NCBI GenBank assembly: GCA_965212245.1
Contig: OZ243107.1
Span: forward strand, 2,356,001-2,420,000
Direction of reading: 5' to 3'
DNA length: 64,000 bases
Source of the DNA: CAKZNE01 sp040222435
GTDB lineage: Bacteria; Bacteroidota; Bacteroidia; Flavobacteriales; Schleiferiaceae
Positions 57,579 to 64,000 of this stretch are shown here, one piece after another. The translations under genes and the position numbers were made by a program. Under the pieces are notes generated by a model. It ran no database searches. It was not told where the DNA came from and saw only the letters and a program-made list of their open reading frames with translations. The first letter of the stretch is position 1. Every line of letters starts with the position of its first letter.

Positions 57579-58757
57579 TTACAGAGACTCAATAACCATA
57601 GCAGAGGCACCGCCTCCACCGTTACAAATACCAGCTGCTCCGTATCGTGCACCTTTCTGTTTAAGTACATTAAGGAGGGTAATTACAATACGTGCTCCAC
57701 TGGCTCCTAGCGGATGGCCTATGGCTACTGCACCACCGTTTACATTGGTTTGAGAAGCCTCAATACCCAGTATTTTCATATTTGCCAGGCCTACTACTGA
57801 GAAAGCTTCGTTAAGTTCATAATAGCTGATATCTTCTTTTTTAAGACCAGCTTTTTCAATAGCCAGGGGAACAGCTTTGGCAGGAGAGGTGGTAAACCAC
57901 TCAGAAGGTTGCGCAGCATCTGCATAGGATACAACTCTGGCTAATGGTTTCAGGCCTAAAGATTCTGCTTTTTCAGCACTCATCAATACGAGTGCAGCTG
58001 CACCATCATTCAGATTAGAAGCATTGGCAGCCGTTACACTACCTTCTTTATCAAATACGGGGCGCAACTGGGGTATCTTTTCAAAGTTCACTTTTTTATA
58101 ATCTTCATCTTCCTCAAATACAATCGGGTCGCCTTTACGCTGGGGTATCTCAACCGGTATCACTTCATCCTTAAAGCGTCCGTTGGCCCAGGAATCAGCG
58201 CTGCGCTTATAGCTGTTAATGGCAAATTCATCTTGTTCTTCACGGCTAAATTCCATGTCCTTAGCACAAAGCTCCGCACAATTACCCATGTGGACACCGT
58301 TGTATACATCCATAAGTCCATCGCGTAAAAGTCCATCTGCAAGCTTGATGTCTCCCAGTTTTTGACCATTCCGTCCGTTGGGTAAATAGTGAGGCACCAT
58401 GCTCATATTTTCCATACCCCCTGCTACAATTACATCAGCATCTCCACAGCGTATGGCTTGTACAGCCTGCATAATAGCTTTCATACCACTGGAGCACACC
58501 TTGTTAACTGTTGTACAGGGAACGGTATCACTGAGGCCTGCGCCCAAGGCAGCCTGTCTTGCCGGAGCCTGTCCATTGTTAGCCTGTAAAACATTGCCCA
58601 TCAGAACTTCCTGAACTTCTTTAGGGTCCAGTTGTATTTTGTCCAAAGCACCTTTAATAGCAATGGAGCCTAACTTGGTAGCCGGGGTGGTAGATAAGCT
58701 TCCTAAAAAACCACCAATGGCGGTTCTAACGGCAGAAACAATTACTACATCTCTCAT
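57579..58757 (-). CDS. Acetyl-CoA C-acetyltransferase (thiolase)
   Basis: A 392-residue thiolase with the two active-site Cys: Cys88 in VNKVCSSGMKAIM and Cys378 in AAGICNGGGGASAM, with His348 in GGAVAIGHPLGASGAR. It runs either the synthesis of acetoacetyl-CoA from two acetyl-CoA or the last step of beta-oxidation; the biosynthetic type is suggested by length and the opening RDVVIVSAVRTAIGGFLGSL. Divergent from the 7TM-HD gene, with a 114-bp spacer. Not in an operon with other fatty-acid genes here. Confidence 0.95.
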   Translation of the reverse strand: MRDVVIVSAVRTAIGGFLGSLSTTPATKLGSIAIKGALDKIQLDPKEVQEVLMGNVLQANNGQAPARQAALGAGLSDTVPCTTVNKVCSSGMKAIMQAVQAIRCGDADVIVAGGMENMSMVPHYLPNGRNGQKLGDIKLADGLLRDGLMDVYNGVHMGNCAELCAKDMEFSREEQDEFAINSYKRSADSWANGRFKDEVIPVEIPQRKGDPIVFEEDEDYKKVNFEKIPQLRPVFDKEGSVTAANASNLNDGAAALVLMSAEKAESLGLKPLARVVSYADAAQPSEWFTTSPAKAVPLAIEKAGLKKEDISYYELNEAFSVVGLANMKILGIEASQTNVNGGAVAIGHPLGASGARIVITLLNVLKQKGARYGAAGICNGGGGASAMVIESL

Positions 58758-58871
58758 ATTGTGGGTTTATTTTTTTGATATGAATTGTACAGAGGGCGAA
58801 AATACAGAAAAATTAAGCGAATTTGCGGGCCGTAGGTTTATACCTATTTTTGATTTTGAGCCTTACGCTAC

Positions 58872-60953
58872 ATGAAAAAACTTCTATTATATCTTCAGAA
58901 CCGGCAAACGCAACTGGCCAGTATATTGCTTTTTATTCTGTCCGTAGCTTTTGTAGTATACCTGAGTCCCCGTGAGGCCAAATTTAAATATGAGTTTCAA
59001 AAAGGTAAACCCTGGCTGTATGAAAACCTGGTAGCTCCCTTTGACTTTGCTGTGGTAAAAAGCCCTGAGGCGCTTGAAAAGGAGCGTAAACAGCTGAAAG
59101 AAAACAAAACCCTTTTTCTTACCAGAGAAGAAGGTCTTCAGAATAAGGCCTTACAGGATTTTGAAAAAGAGCTGAAGCGTAAATGGCGTATTGCCAATGA
59201 TAGCGGATTTTTTAAAGGGAAGGCCAAACCGCCTTTGTCAGAAGTACTGTTAAAAAGCAAGGCCATACTAAGTGGTATTTATGAAAGGGGTATACTAAAA
59301 CCCATTGAGAATGATATTTCGCGGAACTATGGTGAAATACTACTCACGGAGAAGGGAATAAGTAAAGGTGTTTCCCTGGAGGATTTTTACACTATTAAAG
59401 AGGCTGCTGCTTATGCAAGGACCAAGCTGCCTTACTCTGCTGAGGAGAGAATTTATAACCTGGTAATTGGGGTGGTGATTAATAACCTGGATTACAACAT
59501 CTTTTTTGATGAAGGGACCACTAATAACTATCTCAAATCGCAATTGGATAATATACTACCCACCAAGGGTTTGGTGCAAAGGGGAGAATTGGTCATATTT
59601 AAGGGAAACCTCGTAGATGATGAGAAATTCTCAAAACTTTCATCTCTCCGGCAAGCTTATGAAGGGTCTTTTTCAACTAAAGCCAGCCTATATTATATCC
59701 TGGCCGGGCAAATTCTTTTAGTGAGTATATTATTTGTTGTTCTCTTCCTGTTCCTGTACCAATTCCGCCAGCGTATCATGGAAGATATTTCCAAACTCAC
59801 TTTTATCCTGGTCAATGTACTGTTAATGGTTTTTATGGCGAAAGTGGTGATGGACTTTGGCGTGAAATATATTTACCTCGCTCCGTTCCCGATTTTGCCC
59901 ATTGTGATCCGCTCTTTCTTTGATACCCGGATAGCCCTTTTTGTGCATATGGTGGCTATGTTATTGATCGGCTTTTTGGTACCCAACAGCTTTGAGTTCA
60001 TCTTTCTGCAATTTATAGCGGGCATTTTTGCTATTATACTGGTCAATAACCTCTACAAGAGAGGTCAGCTCTTTTTTACAGCAGCTAAGATCATAGCCGT
60101 GTATTGTCTCTCGTATTTAAGTATGGCTATTATTCAGGAAGGTTCTCTAAAGCAGATAGAGCTGATGAACTTTGCCTATTTTGCCGGCAATGGTTTCCTA
60201 ACGCTTATTTCGTTTCCGTTGATTTATCTTCAGGAAAAACTATTTGGGTTTGTTTCAGATGTTTCATTGCTGGAACTAAGTGATACCAACAATCCGTTAT
60301 TGCGGGAACTGGCTCAAAAAGCACCGGGAACATTTCAGCATTCTTTACAGGTAGCTAATTTAGCAGAAGCCGCAGTGCTCAGTATTCAGGGAAATGCGCT
60401 TTTAGTACGTACCGGAGCGTTGTATCATGATATTGGTAAAATGACCTACCCCATGTACTTTATTGAGAATCAACATACAGGCTTGAATCCTCATGATGAG
60501 CTTTCTTTTGAAGAAAGTGCGCAAATGATCATCAATCACGTAAAAGAAGGAATTAAAATTGCCAAGAAGAATAACCTTCCTGATGTGCTGGTGGATTTTA
60601 TACGTACGCATCATGGTACCACCACGGTTATGTATTTCTACCGTCAATACATCAAAAATTTCCCGGAAGAGGAGGTAGACCTGAAGAAATTTACTTACCC
60701 GGGGCCCAAGCCTTTCAGTAAAGAAACGGCCGCCCTTATGATGGCGGATAGCGTGGAAGCCGCCAGCCGGAGTTTAAGTAAGCCGGATCACGATAGTATT
60801 GATAAGCTGGTGGAAGGAATTATTGATCACCAGATGGAAAGCGGACAGTTTGAAAACGCAGAGATTACCTTACGTGAGATCAAGGATATCAAAAAGATTT
60901 TCAAGAAGATGCTGATGAACATTTATCACGTTAGAATCCAGTATCCCGAATAA
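58872..60953 (+). CDS. 7TMR-HD family c-di-AMP phosphodiesterase (PgpH-like)
   Basis: A 693-residue inner-membrane protein. An N-terminal segment at 15-35 precedes an extracytoplasmic 7TMR-HDED domain (to about 270). Seven membrane segments follow at about 272-470 (for example YILAGQILLVSILFVVLFLF). The cytoplasmic HD domain has LARELAQKAPGTFQHSLQVA-like His, ALYHDIGKMTYPMYF (HD), NHVKEGIKIAKKNNLP and VDFIRTHHGTTTVMYFY. PgpH-type enzymes hydrolyse c-di-AMP and so influence cell-wall and osmotic homeostasis. The ATG at 58872 fits. Confidence 0.92.
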   Translation: MKKLLLYLQNRQTQLASILLFILSVAFVVYLSPREAKFKYEFQKGKPWLYENLVAPFDFAVVKSPEALEKERKQLKENKTLFLTREEGLQNKALQDFEKELKRKWRIANDSGFFKGKAKPPLSEVLLKSKAILSGIYERGILKPIENDISRNYGEILLTEKGISKGVSLEDFYTIKEAAAYARTKLPYSAEERIYNLVIGVVINNLDYNIFFDEGTTNNYLKSQLDNILPTKGLVQRGELVIFKGNLVDDEKFSKLSSLRQAYEGSFSTKASLYYILAGQILLVSILFVVLFLFLYQFRQRIMEDISKLTFILVNVLLMVFMAKVVMDFGVKYIYLAPFPILPIVIRSFFDTRIALFVHMVAMLLIGFLVPNSFEFIFLQFIAGIFAIILVNNLYKRGQLFFTAAKIIAVYCLSYLSMAIIQEGSLKQIELMNFAYFAGNGFLTLISFPLIYLQEKLFGFVSDVSLLELSDTNNPLLRELAQKAPGTFQHSLQVANLAEAAVLSIQGNALLVRTGALYHDIGKMTYPMYFIENQHTGLNPHDELSFEESAQMIINHVKEGIKIAKKNNLPDVLVDFIRTHHGTTTVMYFYRQYIKNFPEEEVDLKKFTYPGPKPFSKETAALMMADSVEAASRSLSKPDHDSIDKLVEGIIDHQMESGQFENAEITLREIKDIKKIFKKMLMNIYHVRIQYPE

Positions 60954-60976
60954 TTTTATGGAATTGCAAAAAGCGC

Positions 60977-61006
60977 TTGGTTAATTAAGAGCTTTGAGTA
61001 AATTTG
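60977..61006 (+). promoter_or_regulatory. Bacteroidota-type promoter for tRNA-Ser(GCU)
   Basis: TAAATTTG at 60999-61006 matches TAnnTTTG. TTGG at 60977-60980 sits 18 bases upstream. The tRNA begins 37 bases downstream, so a short leader would be trimmed. Confidence 0.65.
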
Positions 61007-61043
61007 CACCCCTCATTGAAAGATGAGCGTTTAAGAACCCATT

Positions 61044-61130
61044 GGTGAGGTGGGTGAGTGGCTTAAACCAGCAGTTTGCTAAACTGCCGTACGTTAACGC
61101 GTACCGGGGGTTCGAATCCCCCCCTCACCG
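61044..61130 (+). tRNA. tRNA-Ser, anticodon GCU
   Basis: Acceptor arms GGTGAGG (61044-61050) and CCTCACC (61123-61129) pair fully, discriminator G. The anticodon loop TTTGCTAAA gives GCT; a long variable arm (GTACGTTAACGCGTAC) forms a stem. GGTTCGAATCC is the T-arm. CCA is not encoded. A strong terminator follows. Confidence 0.97.
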
Positions 61131-61132
61131 CA

Positions 61133-61163
61133 AAAAACCCTTCCCTTAGGAAGGGTTTTTTAT
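61133..61163 (+). terminator. Terminator after tRNA-Ser(GCU)
   Basis: AAAAACCCTTCC CTTA GGAAGGGTTTTTT: a stem of at least 10 bp with a T tract. The reverse-strand oxygenase stop lies just beyond, so it can terminate both genes. Confidence 0.85.
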
Positions 61164-61760
61164 TTAGCGGAATGGTGTTCCGGAAGCCCAGCCCACAATA
61201 GATTGCCGTACACCTTTGGTAACCGGTGTTACACGGTGTAATATAAAGGATGGAAATACAATGACTGTCCCTTTACTCCGCGGTGCACTAACTACTTTCT
61301 GATTGATCATAAATTCAAGATCCCCTCCTTCATATTCCCCGGGATCAGATAGCTGCACCGTCATGCTGAGCTTTCGATGAGAAATTTCACCGGCTCCGAA
61401 GTCCATGTGCCAATCAAAAAAATGACCTTCTGTATATTGAGTAAGTTGCAACTCCTGGAAAAAACCGGAAAGATCAAACCAGAAACGTTCACTATTAGAG
61501 ACCAAAGCCAGTTGCATAAGTTTTTGATACAACCATTCCTCATCATCTCCGGCTTCTAAAAACATTACAGATGATTTACGCAGGTCTGCCTTGTATTGCT
61601 CTTCACCAGATACGGTAGCATCAATAGACTTGGAAGTATCCCAATAAGCGAGTACACGTTCTATCTCATCTACGTTAAAAAGATTTTCATAATACACATA
61701 TTCCGAAAAATTGTGTTTTAAGGGAAGTCCGAAAGGGTAGTTAAAGTCTGATTTTTTCAT
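61164..61760 (-). CDS. 2-oxoglutarate/Fe(II) oxygenase, prolyl hydroxylase (P4H-like)
   Basis: A 198-residue cytoplasmic oxygenase. The beta-helix core shows Fe ligands in GHFFDWHMDFGAG (HxD) and a distal His in FPSFILHRVTPVTKGVRQSI with Arg binding 2-oxoglutarate. It resembles the prolyl hydroxylase/PKHD-type family. The ATG at 61758-61760 is preferred over a TTG 16 codons upstream. It could hydroxylate a protein or peptide; the substrate is unknown. Placed between two tRNA genes on the opposite strand. Confidence 0.88.
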   Translation of the reverse strand: MKKSDFNYPFGLPLKHNFSEYVYYENLFNVDEIERVLAYWDTSKSIDATVSGEEQYKADLRKSSVMFLEAGDDEEWLYQKLMQLALVSNSERFWFDLSGFFQELQLTQYTEGHFFDWHMDFGAGEISHRKLSMTVQLSDPGEYEGGDLEFMINQKVVSAPRSKGTVIVFPSFILHRVTPVTKGVRQSIVGWASGTPFR

Positions 61761-61834
61761 ATGTTTGGATTGGTGGCCTAAAATTAAGTTTTTGAAGAAC
61801 TTAAGCAAGTACGCGAAATATTATTGCTTAGAGT

Positions 61835-61863
61835 TTTGTGATTCAATATAATTTTTAACTTTG
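61835..61863 (+). promoter_or_regulatory. Bacteroidota-type promoter for tRNA-Pro(UGG)
   Basis: TAACTTTG at 61856-61863 matches TAnnTTTG and TTTG at 61835-61838 lies 17 bases upstream. The tRNA starts 23 bases later. Confidence 0.7.
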
Positions 61864-61886
61864 CCGTCCCTTACAAAAAGGGAAAT

Positions 61887-61961
61887 CGGGGCATAGCGTA
61901 GCCCGGTTATCGCGCCTGCTTTGGGAGCAGGAGGTCGCAGGTTCGAATCCTGCTGCCCCGA
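61887..61961 (+). tRNA. tRNA-Pro, anticodon UGG
   Basis: Acceptor arms CGGGGCA (61887-61893) and TGCCCCG (61954-61960) pair fully with discriminator A. The anticodon loop CTTTGGGAG contains TGG. AGGTTCGAATCCTG is the T-arm. CCA is not encoded (CTGATA follows). Confidence 0.97.
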
Positions 61962-61969
61962 CTGATAAA

Positions 61970-61998
61970 ACCCCGCATTTTAAAATGCGGGTTTTTTT
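61970..61998 (+). terminator. Terminator after tRNA-Pro
   Basis: CCCGCATT TTAA AATGCGGG: an 8-bp perfect stem with a 4-base loop followed by TTTTTTTG. Another promoter would be needed for the next gene. Confidence 0.85.
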
Positions 61999-62018
61999 GT
62001 TTTATACCCTTTTGAGTT

Positions 62019-63053
62019 TTGAGAATAATACTGCTGATTTTTGTACTGATCATTGCTGTAACAGCCTGCCGAGATGCTTCGGAGCCTTTGGCTATTGCTC
62101 CCAGAGGTATGGTATGGTTACCATCAGCGGAGTTTGAACAGGGAGCTCAAAGTTTTGATGAAATGGCGCAAGCCCACGAAAAGCCAACTCACACGGTGAA
62201 AGTGGATGGTTTTTTTATAGATAGCACAGAAGTGACTAACGCCAGTTTCAAGGCTTTTACAGATGCTACGGGATATATTACCGTAGCGGAAAGGCCTATA
62301 GATTGGGAAGAATTGAAAAAGCAATTACCTCCTGACACTCCCCGGCTGGCTGATTCGCTGCTTAAACCCGGGTCATTGGTCTTTAGACAAGATATTCAAA
62401 AACTTCATGATCACCATAATATATGGCAGTGGTGGGAGTGGAAAACAGGAGCTAACTGGAGACACCCGGCCGGCCCTGAAAGCAATATTGATGGAAAAGA
62501 TAATTACCCGGTGGTGCATATAGCCTATGCGGATGCCCTGGCGTATTGCAAATGGAAAGGACATCGTTTGCCTACAGAAGCCGAGTGGGAGCGTGCTGCG
62601 CGCGCTAAGCTTTTAAAGTCAGTTTTTACATGGGGAGATGATATAGATAAATCAGGACAGTATGCCAATACCTGGCAAGGAGAATTTCCGGTTTTAAACC
62701 TGGCTGAAGATGGGTATATCTATGCAGCCCCCGTAGCAAGTTATCCGCCTAATGGTGCAGGTATATATGATATGGCCGGTAATGTGTGGGAGTGGACGTC
62801 TGATTGGTATAACCATAATTACTACTTATCGGTGGCTGGTAAAACACTCTTAAACCCGGAAGGAGCTTCAGAGCCCGACAATCTTCAGTATCCTCATCAA
62901 AAGGAAAAAGTAATTAAAGGAGGCTCATACTTATGCCATGCATCCTATTGTGCCAGCTTTCGGATATCGGCACGAATGGCTATGGCTATAGACAGTGGTT
63001 CAGATCACCTGGGCTTTCGTACTGTGTTTAGTCCGGCAATACACACCCCCTAG
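62019..63053 (+). CDS. Formylglycine-generating-enzyme-like (SUMF1/EgtB fold) lipoprotein
   Basis: A 344-residue lipoprotein: RIILLIFVLIIAVTAC carries lipobox AVTAC. The only start that gives the signal peptide is the TTG at 62019. The FGE-sulfatase domain follows: MVWLPSAEFEQGAQSFDEMA, FFIDSTEVTNASFKAFTDAT, YADALAYCKWKGHRLPTEAE, GNVWEWTSDWYN and a final LGFRTVF. FGE proper converts Cys to formylglycine in sulfatases; the Cys pair in YLCHASYCASF fits a copper-binding type but its activity is not certain. In Bacteroidota many such lipoproteins have other roles, including gliding (GldJ/K-like). Confidence 0.88.
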   Translation: MRIILLIFVLIIAVTACRDASEPLAIAPRGMVWLPSAEFEQGAQSFDEMAQAHEKPTHTVKVDGFFIDSTEVTNASFKAFTDATGYITVAERPIDWEELKKQLPPDTPRLADSLLKPGSLVFRQDIQKLHDHHNIWQWWEWKTGANWRHPAGPESNIDGKDNYPVVHIAYADALAYCKWKGHRLPTEAEWERAARAKLLKSVFTWGDDIDKSGQYANTWQGEFPVLNLAEDGYIYAAPVASYPPNGAGIYDMAGNVWEWTSDWYNHNYYLSVAGKTLLNPEGASEPDNLQYPHQKEKVIKGGSYLCHASYCASFRISARMAMAIDSGSDHLGFRTVFSPAIHTP

Positions 63054-63114
63054 TCAGGTTTTAAAATATTTGAAGAGGGGAATTAATACTGCCCATTGCG
63101 GATGGAGTATGCAT

Positions 63115-64000
63115 CTAATCCTGATTTTTTGAAGGCATAGGGTTTGTGAAATGCACTCGTACTTCAGTGCCATGGGGCTTTCTTTGCATAAAGATCAATT
63201 CGCCTCCGTTCATATGAGCAAACTCTTTTACCAGTTTCAAACCAATCCCGGTACCTATTTCACCATTTGTGCCTTTAAAAGAAATACGGCTGTCTTTTGA
63301 GTTGAGGTTTTTCAACACCTCATCACTTATTCCTACACCTTCATCACGAACTATAAGGATGAGCCCTTCCACATCTTCTTGTTGCACAATAATCTCAATC
63401 TTAGATTGCGGCCGGCTGAATTTAAGGGCATTGGTTATAAGGTTTGAAATAATACTGGTTAGCTGGTGCTCATCGGCAAATATTTTTGCATCGGTAGGAC
63501 ACTCTACCTGTAACTCAATTTGTTTAAGGCGAGCTGACGATTCAAATAAAGCCATGAGTTCTTCAATAAAAGGAACCAGTTCTATCACGGTTTGATGCAG
63601 ACTTTTTTCTTGCATTTGCAGACGGGACCAAGCCAGGATATTTTCCAGTGTTTTAAGCGTCATTTCCGTGTCAGTCTTAAGATGTTTAACCACCTCATTC
63701 AGATCAGGATCTTTGATCTCCGAGAGTTGCAGTATATGTATAAATCCCAAGATAGAAGTTAGGGGAGATCTTAGATCATGCCCCAGAACCGAGAGTATCC
63801 GGTTCTTCATCTGGTTCATTTCATCCAGTTGTGCCTGTTGTTCCTTAAGTTGAGTGAGGTGCAGCTCCAATTGGCTATTGTTGTTTTCCTGAATGCTTAA
63901 CCTGATCTGACGTTGACGATAGGCTACCAGCAGAATTCCGGTGAGTATCAGCAAACCTATGACCAGCATAAGGTATAGGTACCTTGACTTTTGAGCGGCA
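63115..64000 (-). CDS. Sensor histidine kinase, C-terminal part (5' end outside the window)
   Basis: About 295 C-terminal residues of a reverse-strand kinase. An internal ATG at 63969 lies inside the membrane segment, and the frame stays open without stop to the window end (KSRYLYLMLVIGLLILTGIL), so the real start is beyond. A coiled coil precedes HisKA with phospho-His in RILSVLGHDLRSPLTSILGF; the HATPase has ISNLITNALKFSRPQSKI, VRDEGVGIS and GIGLKLVKEFAHMNGGEL. The missing N-terminus is likely a periplasmic TPR sensor, as in other Bacteroidota kinases. No regulator gene is within the window next to it. Confidence 0.9.
   Translation of the reverse strand, partial: AAQKSRYLYLMLVIGLLILTGILLVAYRQRQIRLSIQENNNSQLELHLTQLKEQQAQLDEMNQMKNRILSVLGHDLRSPLTSILGFIHILQLSEIKDPDLNEVVKHLKTDTEMTLKTLENILAWSRLQMQEKSLHQTVIELVPFIEELMALFESSARLKQIELQVECPTDAKIFADEHQLTSIISNLITNALKFSRPQSKIEIIVQQEDVEGLILIVRDEGVGISDEVLKNLNSKDSRISFKGTNGEIGTGIGLKLVKEFAHMNGGELIFMQRKPHGTEVRVHFTNPMPSKNQD

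Noticed and set aside
1..64000. CRISPR arrays, phage genes, insertion sequences, rRNA
   Set aside because: I saw no regularly spaced repeats, phage structural genes, transposase signatures or rRNA segments on either strand.

Overview
The window is chromosomal DNA of a Bacteroidota bacterium, most likely a marine-type member of the Flavobacteriales (the rank is an inference). The support is: type IX secretion C-terminal sorting modules on several secreted proteins, a GWxTD protein, BshA of bacillithiol synthesis, a fused branched-chain-type E1 dehydrogenase, LytTR regulators paired with TPR kinases, and the Bacteroidota promoter motif TAnnTTTG in front of all three tRNA genes. There is no rRNA operon, CRISPR array or recognisable transposase.

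Region 1 (1-15 kb) is housekeeping: the start of mutL, a GH3/serine hydrolase fusion leading into a MORN-like protein and bshA, an eIF1-like factor, a 2-oxoglutarate oxygenase, a lipid kinase, a fused E1 alpha/beta, xerD, aroQ, a glycosyltransferase, a lauroyl-type acyltransferase, a GWxTD protein and tRNA-Ser(UGA). Region 2 (15-24 kb) holds a PPK2 kinase and then a signalling-to-envelope block: H-NOX heme sensor, hybrid kinase with Hpt-like tail, LytTR regulator, then a translationally coupled set of CheY-like regulator, YaiO barrel, HEAT protein and processive GT2 synthase. This reads as NO- or redox-sensed control of exopolysaccharide. A YefM/YoeB pair, glmS and a DUF4114 secreted protein follow.

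Region 3 (about 29.4-46.3 kb) is an accessory island. Its left edge is the 3' end and terminator of the DUF4114 gene, and a second diverged copy of those same bases lies at the right edge (46,270-46,350). Inside are a divergent TPR-kinase/LytTR pair and about 17 co-oriented genes of mostly unknown function. They include a predicted Rossmann/TIR-like protein whose C-terminal tag is repeated at the N-terminus of a nearby membrane protein, small DUF3761-like Cys/His proteins (one frameshifted), an HsdR-N nuclease, two TerB-like proteins, a coiled-coil membrane protein, a VWA-like lipoprotein, a voltage-gated-type ion channel and a TPR membrane protein. I regard this as a candidate stress or conflict system that is not well described.

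Region 4 (46.3-54.2 kb) is a tandem duplication of a two-gene unit: an FG-GAP-type protein with a sorting domain, then a protein with one CxxCH heme motif. The two FG-GAP genes share a 382-bp, almost identical 5' block inside otherwise diverged sequence, a clear sign of recent gene conversion. Region 5 (54.5-64 kb) returns to core genes: an OmpA-type lipoprotein, a DUF4382 lipoprotein, a stand-alone UmuD-like peptidase, an NlpC/P60 hydrolase, a thiolase, a 7TM-HD phosphodiesterase, tRNA-Ser(GCU), a 2OG oxygenase, tRNA-Pro(UGG), a formylglycine-enzyme-like lipoprotein and the C-terminal part of a histidine kinase cut by the window end.
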